The translations under genes and the position numbers were made by a program. Of a stretch of 20,634 bases of DNA, positions 14,792-20,634 are shown piece by piece (the first letter of the stretch is position 1; every line of letters starts with the position of its first letter). The notes under the pieces were generated by a model. That model saw only the letters and a list, made by a program, of their open reading frames with translations, had not been told where the DNA came from and searched no databases. Origin of the DNA: CAZRIP01 sp964600165. Its GTDB lineage: Bacteria; Elusimicrobiota; Elusimicrobia; UBA1565; UBA9628. The stretch is taken from assembly GCA_964600165.1 (NCBI GenBank), contig CAZRIP010000073.1, forward strand, positions 1-20,634, read 5' to 3'.

Positions 14792-17389
14792 ATGCCCGCC
14801 GAGACGCTTCCCGACACTCCCGTCATGCGGCAGTACCAGGACCTCCGCCGCGAGCACCCGGGCGCCATTCTTTTTTTCCGCCTCGGCGACTTCTACGAGC
14901 TGTTCGCCGAGGACGCGCGCACGGCGGCGCCGCTCTTGGGCCTCGTGCTCACCTCGCGCCAGGGCACGCCGATGTGCGGCGTGCCCTACCACAGCAGCCA
15001 GAACTACATCGGCAAGCTCCTGCGCGCCGGCCACAAGATCGCCATCGCCGAGCAGACGGAAGAAGCCTCGAAGACCAAGAAGCTCGTGCGCCGCGAGGTG
15101 GTCCGGGTGATCACGCCCGGCACGATCGTCGAGGACGAGCTCCTGGAGCCCACCGCCTCCAATTTCCTCGTCGCCGTCGAGCTCGACATCGTCGGCTGGG
15201 GCGCGGCGTGCGTCGACGCGTCGACCGGGGAATTCTGGGCCACGCAGGCCTTGAACGATCGCGATCAGCGCAAGCTCTTCGATCTTCTCGCGCGCCTGCG
15301 CCCGGCCGAGGTCATCGTCTCCGAGGCCGCGGCCGCGCAGCTCAAGCTCCGCGAGGTCCTTTCCGCGCGCGCTTGCGTCACGCTGATCGACGAAGCCGCC
15401 AACGACGGCGTCCGGCCCGCCTGGGCTCAAGGCGCTTCTTGGGCCAATCACAATCTCGCCTTGAAGGCCGCGCTCAAGTGCCGCCGCTACGTCGGCGCGG
15501 CGCGCGTCCACGTCAAGGAGCCGCCCGCGCCCGTCTATCGGGAAGCCGCCGCCGAGATGAGCTTGGACGAGACCGCGATCAGGACTCTGGAGATCGTCGA
15601 AGCCTCGTCCGGCGACCGGCGCCACAGCCTCTGGGGTCTCTTGGACTGCTGCCGCACGCCGATGGGCAGCCGCAAGCTCAAATCGTGGCTGCTGCACCCG
15701 TCGACCGATCTTTCGGAGATCACGCTGCGCCAAAACTGCGTCGAGGACCTCTTCGCCAAGCCCGAGGCGCGGGAGTCGGTCGGCGGCATCCTGCGGGAGT
15801 TCTCGGATCTGCCGCGCGCGGTCTCCCGCCTCTCCACGAGACAGGCAGGTCCTAGAGATCTGGCGGCGCTGCGCGACTCGCTCAACGTCCTTCCGAGACT
15901 CTCCCAATTCCTGACCGAGGCGCGCTTCTGCGAGGGCCTCGCCGTCATCGCCGGCCACGTCCGCGACGCGGCCGCCTCCCTTTCGAGGTGCGCCCAGTCG
16001 CTCGACTCGGCGTTGACCGAGCGCCCTCCGCTGCGGCTTTCCGACGGCCAGCTCATCAAACAGGGCTTCAACAAGGAGCTCGACGAGCTGCGGCGCTTGA
16101 AGACCGACGCGCGCTCCGTCCTCGAAGAGCTCGAGGAGCGCGAGCGCAAGGAGACCGGCATCTCCTCGCTCAAGGCGGGCTATAACTCCGTCTTCGGCTA
16201 CTACATCGAGGTCACCAAGACCCACTCGGCCAAGGTCCCGGCGCGCTTTTCGCGCAAGCAGACGCTGACCAACGCCGAGCGCTACATCACCCCCGAGCTC
16301 AAGGAGCTCGAGGCGCGCATCCTCGGCGCCGAGGACAAGATTCTGCGCCTGGAAGCCCGCCTCTTCGAGGACGTGCGGGAAGGCGTCCTGCGCGACCACG
16401 ACGCGCTGCTGCGCTTGGCGGCCCTCGTCGCCGAGCTCGACGTCTACTACGCGCTCGCGCAAAGCGCCGCCGCTTTCGATTTCGTCAAGCCCGCCGTCGA
16501 CCTCTCGCACGATCTCGAAATCGTCGAGGGCCGCCATCCGGTCTTGTCCGCGCTGCTGCCTTCGGGGCAGTTCGTGCCGAACTCGACGCGCTTGAACGCC
16601 TGCGACCCGCAGATCATGGTCTTGACCGGGCCCAACATGTCCGGCAAGTCGACCTACTTGCGCCAAAACGCCTTGATCGCGCTGCTCGCGCAGGCCGGCT
16701 CGTTCGTGCCCGCCAAATCCGCGAAGGTCGGCGTCGTCGACAAGATCCTGACCCGCATCGGCGCGCAAGACGCGCTCGCGCAGGGCCAGTCGACGTTCAT
16801 GGTCGAGATGAAGGAGACCTCGCACATCCTGCGCTCGGCGACGCCCCGCTCGCTCCTGATCTTGGACGAGGTCGGGCGCGGCACCTCCACCTTCGACGGC
16901 ATCTCGATCGCCTGGGCCGTGCTCGAGCATCTGCATTCCGCGTACAAGCAGTCCGAGGAAGCCCGCGGGCCGCGCGTGCTCTTCGCGACGCACTATTTCG
17001 AACTGACCGAGCTCGCGCGGCGGCTGCCAGGCGTCGTCAACGCCAACGTCGAGGCCAAGGAATGGACGACGTCCGACGGCCGGACCGAGGTCGTGTTCCT
17101 GCACAAGATCTCAGACGGGCCCGCGGACCGCTCCTACGGCATCCACGTCGCCGCGCTCGCAGGCCTGCCCGCGGGCGTGCTCGCGCGCGCGGGAGAGATA
17201 TTATCGAACCTCGAGAACGAGTCGGCCTCGGGGCGCATCGCGGGAGTCGCCCCCCAGGGCAGCTCCGCTCCCGAGCTGCCGCTTTTCTCCGAGCATCCGG
17301 CCCTCGAAGCGCTGCGGCTCCTCAACCCGGACGAGATGACGCCGCTGGAAGCGATCGCGGCGCTCTCGGCGCTCAAAAAGAAGCTCTAG
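14792..17389 (+). CDS. mutS: DNA mismatch repair protein MutS
   Basis: MutS clamps DNA as a dimer, recognises mismatches, and recruits MutL in an ATP-dependent way. The 865-residue protein is full length. The N-terminal domain has the mismatch-reading Phe-x-Glu in GDFYELF (F34, E36). The lever and clamp region contains GYNSVFGYYIEV and a TNAERYITPELKE stretch. The ATPase has Walker A GPNMSGKST (613-621), STFMVEM, the Walker B and D-loop segment LILDEVGRGTSTFDG, and FATHY. Near the end ELPLF (828-832) resembles the QLxLF beta-clamp-binding motif. It is followed four bases later by mutL. A long minus-strand open frame lies opposite and is a GC-skew artefact. Confidence 0.98.
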   Translation: MPAETLPDTPVMRQYQDLRREHPGAILFFRLGDFYELFAEDARTAAPLLGLVLTSRQGTPMCGVPYHSSQNYIGKLLRAGHKIAIAEQTEEASKTKKLVRREVVRVITPGTIVEDELLEPTASNFLVAVELDIVGWGAACVDASTGEFWATQALNDRDQRKLFDLLARLRPAEVIVSEAAAAQLKLREVLSARACVTLIDEAANDGVRPAWAQGASWANHNLALKAALKCRRYVGAARVHVKEPPAPVYREAAAEMSLDETAIRTLEIVEASSGDRRHSLWGLLDCCRTPMGSRKLKSWLLHPSTDLSEITLRQNCVEDLFAKPEARESVGGILREFSDLPRAVSRLSTRQAGPRDLAALRDSLNVLPRLSQFLTEARFCEGLAVIAGHVRDAAASLSRCAQSLDSALTERPPLRLSDGQLIKQGFNKELDELRRLKTDARSVLEELEERERKETGISSLKAGYNSVFGYYIEVTKTHSAKVPARFSRKQTLTNAERYITPELKELEARILGAEDKILRLEARLFEDVREGVLRDHDALLRLAALVAELDVYYALAQSAAAFDFVKPAVDLSHDLEIVEGRHPVLSALLPSGQFVPNSTRLNACDPQIMVLTGPNMSGKSTYLRQNALIALLAQAGSFVPAKSAKVGVVDKILTRIGAQDALAQGQSTFMVEMKETSHILRSATPRSLLILDEVGRGTSTFDGISIAWAVLEHLHSAYKQSEEARGPRVLFATHYFELTELARRLPGVVNANVEAKEWTTSDGRTEVVFLHKISDGPADRSYGIHVAALAGLPAGVLARAGEILSNLENESASGRIAGVAPQGSSAPELPLFSEHPALEALRLLNPDEMTPLEAIAALSALKKKL

Positions 17390-17393
17390 TCCC

Positions 17394-19157
17394 GTGCCTA
17401 AGATCAAGGTCCTGGCCCCCGGCGTCGACAGCCGCATCGCGGCGGGCGAGGTCGTGGAACGGCCGTCTTCTCTCCTGAAGGAATTGCTCGAGAACTCCCT
17501 CGACTCGGGCGCTTCCCGCGTCGACGTCGAGGTCAAGGGCGCCGGCAAGGAGCTCCTGCGCCTGCGCGACGACGGCTGCGGCATGGACAAAGACGACCTC
17601 GCGCTTTCCCTCGAGCGCCACGCCACGAGCAAGCTCGTCGAGCTCGAGGATCTCGGGCGGCTCAAGACCTTCGGTTTTCGCGGCGAGGCGCTCTACGCGA
17701 TCGCGGCCGTCAGCAAGCTTTCGATCACGAGCGCCGTGCGCGGCGCCAAATCGGGCTGGACGGTGGCGGCGACGGCCGGCAAGATCAAGGAGACTTCGCC
17801 TTCCCCCGCCGTGCCCGGCACGACCGTCGAGGTCCGGGACCTTTTCTTCAACACGCCGGCGCGGCTCAAGTTCCTCAAATCCGACGCGTTCGAGAAAGGG
17901 CGCCTCGTCGCCGCGCTCGAGGAAGCGGCGCTCGCCAACCCCGAGACGCGCTTCACTTACAAGTCCGAAGGCCGGCAGCATCTGAGCTTCGAGCCGGAGG
18001 CGGGAGCCCTCGAAAAAAATCTCCTGGCGCGGGCCCGCGCCGTGCTCGGCAAGGAGCTGGCCGACGGCCTCTTGACCGTGACGGCGGACCGGCCGGGCTT
18101 CAAGCTCACGCTGTTCATCTCGCCATCAAACAACCTCTCGCCGACGCGCGGCTTCCAGTACTGGTTCGTCAACCGCCGCCCCGTCGAGGCGCGCATCCTG
18201 CAGCAGGCGCTCTACCGCGGCTACGGCGACTACCGTCCGAAGGACCGCCACCCGGTCTGCGTCGGCCACTTGGAGCTCTCGCCCGACGCCTTCGACGTGA
18301 ACGTCCATCCCGGCAAGCGCGAGATCCGTTTCATCAAGGACCGCGACGTCTTCGAGTTGGTCAGCGGCTTGGTCGCGTCGGTCTTGGCCAAGGCGAAGAC
18401 TCCGATGCCGCTCACGCCCGCGCCGAGGGCCGATTCCTCGGTGCAAGAGCCGATCCCCGCCTATTACCTCGGCGGGCGCTCGTTCTTCCCCGAGGAGCCG
18501 GCGTTCGCGTTGAAGTCGCGCCCGGCCGAGACGCTGACCCGCCCCGAGGGCGCGCCCGCGTGGTTCACGCCGCCGTACCGCTACTTGGGCCAGATCGAGC
18601 GCAGTTGGCTCGTCTTCGAGGCCGACGGCGGGCTCTTCGTCTTGGACCAGCACGCCGCCGCCGAGCGCGTCCTCTTCGAAAGATTTTTAAAGCAGCTCGA
18701 GGCCGGCAAGCCCGCGACGCAGAAGCTGATGCTGCCCCTTCAGCTCGAGCTGCCCGCGTCCGCCGTGCAGAAGGTCCTTTCGCGCAAGAAGAGGTTGGAC
18801 GAGCTCGGCTTTTCCGTCGAGCCCTTCGGCAAGACGGGCTTGAACGTGCTTTCGGTCCCCGCGCTCTTCCACGAGCATCATGAGCTCAAGGAAATGGTCC
18901 ACGGCCTCCTTGAGTCGATCGAGGACGAGAGCGGCGCCGCGCGCGACGCGCGCAAGCACGCCGTCGCGACGATCGCCTGCAAGGCCGCGGTCAAGGCTCA
19001 CGACGCGCTCGGCGAGCGCGAGGCGCTCAAGCTCCTCGAGGACCTCAAGGACTGCGAGGACGGCAGCTGCTGCCCGCACGGCCGGCGCGCGATGCTCGCG
19101 CTCGGGCGCGAGGAGCTGGCCCGGCGTTTCCAACGCCCTGGGGCTCCCCCACTGTAG
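17394..19157 (+). CDS. mutL: DNA mismatch repair protein MutL with endonuclease motifs
   Basis: MutL links mismatch recognition to strand incision. The 587-residue protein begins with the GHKL ATPase: IAAGEVVERP, KELLENSLDSGA, DDGCGM, HATSK, TFGFRGEAL and FFNTPARLKFLK. The dimerising C-terminal half carries DQHAAAERVLFE (418-429), which matches the endonuclease pattern DQHA(X)2E(X)4E, an ACKAAVKAHD segment, and CPHGR (560-564). This indicates a nicking MutL of the kind found in bacteria without MutH. The linker (about 340-400) is short and proline-rich. The start is GTG, four bases after the mutS stop. The gene ends at the convergent hairpin 19165-19188. Confidence 0.97.
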   Translation: MPKIKVLAPGVDSRIAAGEVVERPSSLLKELLENSLDSGASRVDVEVKGAGKELLRLRDDGCGMDKDDLALSLERHATSKLVELEDLGRLKTFGFRGEALYAIAAVSKLSITSAVRGAKSGWTVAATAGKIKETSPSPAVPGTTVEVRDLFFNTPARLKFLKSDAFEKGRLVAALEEAALANPETRFTYKSEGRQHLSFEPEAGALEKNLLARARAVLGKELADGLLTVTADRPGFKLTLFISPSNNLSPTRGFQYWFVNRRPVEARILQQALYRGYGDYRPKDRHPVCVGHLELSPDAFDVNVHPGKREIRFIKDRDVFELVSGLVASVLAKAKTPMPLTPAPRADSSVQEPIPAYYLGGRSFFPEEPAFALKSRPAETLTRPEGAPAWFTPPYRYLGQIERSWLVFEADGGLFVLDQHAAAERVLFERFLKQLEAGKPATQKLMLPLQLELPASAVQKVLSRKKRLDELGFSVEPFGKTGLNVLSVPALFHEHHELKEMVHGLLESIEDESGAARDARKHAVATIACKAAVKAHDALGEREALKLLEDLKDCEDGSCCPHGRRAMLALGREELARRFQRPGAPPL

Positions 19158-19164
19158 GACGTTC

Positions 19165-19188
19165 ATCATCCGCCACGTGGCGGATGAT
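19165..19188. terminator. GC-rich palindrome between convergent genes
   Basis: ATCATCCGCCAC and its exact complement meet at CACGTG, giving 12-base arms without a loop (at least four bases must open in RNA). It lies in the 56-base gap between the convergent mutL and the minus-strand exported protein, which fits a shared terminator. No U-tract follows on either side, so it is either a weak or a factor-assisted terminator, or a 3'-end stabiliser. Confidence 0.55.
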
Positions 19189-19213
19189 CATCGACTCTCG
19201 GCCTCGAGAGGGC

Positions 19214-19540
19214 CTACGGCGTAGGAGCGAGCGCCGACTTCTTCTCGGTCCAAAGCCTCAAGATCTCCATCTCGCCCTTGAAGGTGTCGAGCTCGCGCTC
19301 GTAGTCCTCGAGGAACTTGAGGTAGGCGCGGTTCTCCTCGTCGGTGCGCTTTTCCTTCGGATAGGCCTCGAAGTACTCCTGCCCGCGCTCGAGAAAAAAC
19401 AGCGTCTGGGACGCGTCGAGCGCGACCTCCGAGGCGCTGTCGAGCTGCAGGTCCTTTCGGCGCGGCGCCGACGGAGGCAGCAGCTCCGCGCCCGCCGCGC
19501 GCGCGCTCAGCCAGACGGCGACGGCGAGTAGAGAAGTCAT
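19214..19540 (-). CDS. Small exported protein of unknown function
   Basis: I do not recognise this family. The 108-residue protein begins with a likely signal peptide (MTSLLAVAVWLSARAAGA). The mature part is charged and probably helical, with a stretch rich in Glu, Lys, Tyr and Phe at about residues 45-95 that could form a short coiled coil. No cysteine or catalytic motif is visible. The frame is open further to 19663, but the ATG at 19540 is preferred because it starts the signal peptide and is six bases after a TATACT box. The upstream extension would overlap the divergent gene. It is convergent with mutL. Confidence 0.65.
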   Translation of the reverse strand: MTSLLAVAVWLSARAAGAELLPPSAPRRKDLQLDSASEVALDASQTLFFLERGQEYFEAYPKEKRTDEENRAYLKFLEDYERELDTFKGEMEILRLWTEKKSALAPTP

Positions 19541-19546
19541 GCCGAC

Positions 19547-19552
19547 AGTATA
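19547..19552 (-). promoter_or_regulatory. Putative -10 box for the small exported protein (leaderless)
   Basis: TATACT on the minus strand is separated by six bases from the ATG at 19540. No ribosome site is present. It lies in a 69-base divergent intergenic region. Confidence 0.5.
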
Positions 19553-19597
19553 GCCCGAGGCCTCGCCTCGATCGGATGGCCGCCGGGTCAAAAGTGT

Positions 19598-19603
19598 TAG
19601 AAT
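19598..19603 (+). promoter_or_regulatory. Putative -10 box for the alkyl-DHAP-synthase-like gene (leaderless)
   Basis: TAGAAT is separated by six bases from the ATG at 19610 and has no Shine-Dalgarno sequence downstream. It faces away from the TATACT box at 19547-19552. Confidence 0.5.
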
Positions 19604-19609
19604 CGCCGC

Positions 19610-20634
19610 ATGATGAAGTGGTGGGGTTGGGGCGACTCGAAAGTATCTTTCCCGATCGAGCACAAGCCGAACCTTTGGCCGTGGATCGAAAAAACGCTCA
19701 ACGCCAAGGACCTCCCCTCGATCCCGCCCGTCGCGCGCGAGAGCGTGCGCCTGCCCGAAAAGCGGCGCAACGACGCTTTCCTGCGCGAACTCGGACGTTC
19801 ATTAAAAGAATCCCAGCTTTCGGACTCCGACGACGAGCGGCTGCTCCATGCCTTCGGCAAGAGCTTTCCGGACCTCTTCAACGTGCGTCGCGGCGTCGTG
19901 CGGCGCGCGCCCGACCTCGTCGTCTATCCCGAACGCCACGACGACGTCGAGGCGATCGTGCGCCTGGCGAACGCCCACGACGTCTGCCTGATTCCTTTCG
20001 GCGGCGGCACCAACATCGTCGGAGGCGTCAACCCGCTCGACGACCGGCGCATGACGGTCACGCTCGACATGGCGCGCATGAACCGAGTCTTGTCTCTGGA
20101 CGAACGGTCGAACACGGCGGTGATCGAAGCCGGCGCGCTCGGTCCGAAGCTCGAGGCCGACCTCGCGGCGCGCGGCTTTTCCCTCGGCCACTGCCCCGAC
20201 TCCTTCGAGTATTCGACGCTCGGCGGCTGGATCGCCACGCGCTCGGCCGGGATGCAGTCGGACGCTTACGGCAAGATCGAGGACATGATCGTCGCCGTGC
20301 GCCTGGTGACGCCGAAAGGCACGCTCGAAACCCGGCCCGTCCCGGCGTCCTCGGCCGGCCCGGACCTCAATCGCCTGGTGGCGGGCTCCGAGGGCGTGCT
20401 CGGCGTCATCACGGAGGCGACGATGCGCGTCCATCGCCTGCCCGAGGCCCGCGACTATCGCGGCGTGCTGTTTCACAATTTCGAGGACGGCGTGCGCGCG
20501 ATCGAGGATCTTATCGCCTCCGGCCGGTCCGCGAGCCTCATCCGCCTTCAAGACAGCGCCGAGACCGAGCTCGCCGCGAACATGAAGAGCCCGAAAGGCG
20601 GGCTCGAGGGCTTCATCCAGCACCAGGTCAAGCG
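19610..20634 (+). CDS. Alkyldihydroxyacetonephosphate synthase-like FAD enzyme (truncated by window edge)
   Basis: About 341 residues are visible; related proteins are usually over 500. The start MMKWWGWGD is a hallmark of the alkyl-DHAP synthase-like group. An FAD-binding PCMH domain follows: ARAP-like RRAPDLVVYPE, then PFGGGTNIVGGV, HCPDSFEYSTLGGWIATRSAGMQ with YGKIEDM, and GSEGVLGVITEATMRV. Alkyl-DHAP synthase swaps the acyl chain of acyl-DHAP for a fatty alcohol in ether lipid synthesis; many bacterial members are untested and could be other FAD-linked oxidases. The catalytic C-terminal part lies past the right edge. Two ATG codons stand in tandem at 19610 and 19613; the first is six bases from a TAGAAT box. 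Confidence 0.85.
   Translation, partial: MMKWWGWGDSKVSFPIEHKPNLWPWIEKTLNAKDLPSIPPVARESVRLPEKRRNDAFLRELGRSLKESQLSDSDDERLLHAFGKSFPDLFNVRRGVVRRAPDLVVYPERHDDVEAIVRLANAHDVCLIPFGGGTNIVGGVNPLDDRRMTVTLDMARMNRVLSLDERSNTAVIEAGALGPKLEADLAARGFSLGHCPDSFEYSTLGGWIATRSAGMQSDAYGKIEDMIVAVRLVTPKGTLETRPVPASSAGPDLNRLVAGSEGVLGVITEATMRVHRLPEARDYRGVLFHNFEDGVRAIEDLIASGRSASLIRLQDSAETELAANMKSPKGGLEGFIQHQVK

Noticed and set aside
14549..17104. An 851-codon minus-strand open frame opposite mutS
   Set aside because: It lies antisense to a fully conserved mutS, has low-complexity Arg/Ala/Glu-rich composition, and matches no family; long antisense frames are expected in GC-rich genes.

Overview
This is a very gene-dense, GC-rich bacterial segment that is almost entirely protein coding, with no rRNA, tRNA, CRISPR array or recognisable insertion sequence. 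Signal peptides, a DUF1207-like probable outer-membrane barrel and a CcdA/TlpA thiol-reducing pair point to a diderm with a periplasm. The phylum cannot be fixed from the sequence. A high-GC lineage such as Elusimicrobiota is only a guess.

The left 12.6 kb is an aromatic amino acid supercluster on the minus strand. An eight-gene operon starts at 6935 and reads trpB-trpA-aroF-aroA-aroE-aroC-aroK-aroB; aroB runs off the left edge. A second operon starts at 12637 and reads trpE-trpG-(histidine kinase)-trpD-trpC-trpF. The window therefore encodes most of the path from DAHP synthase to chorismate (only 3-dehydroquinate dehydratase is not seen) and all of the path from chorismate to tryptophan. Most junctions overlap by 4 to 25 bases, often as ATGA, GTGA or TTGA. 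A plus-strand gene for an unknown exported protein (6959-7582) separates the two operons, and a perfect 44-bp palindrome lies where it meets trpF.

The right part is mostly plus strand. A ccdA-tlpA-DUF1207 operon diverges from trpE and is followed by mutS-mutL with its own promoter. Next come a small minus-strand exported protein and a truncated alkyl-DHAP-synthase-like FAD enzyme.

Three observations stand out. First, nearly every operon-leading gene has a TATAAT-like hexamer 6 to 10 bases before its start codon and no Shine-Dalgarno site, which suggests leaderless transcription. At 6942-6951 one palindromic box appears to serve as the -10 for both divergent directions. Second, a compact soluble histidine kinase lacking a sensor domain or nearby response regulator sits inside the trp operon. 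Third, two AT-rich hairpins (1988-2013 and 7582-7625) look related, with compensatory stem changes, and one of them encodes the C-terminal tail of AroE.
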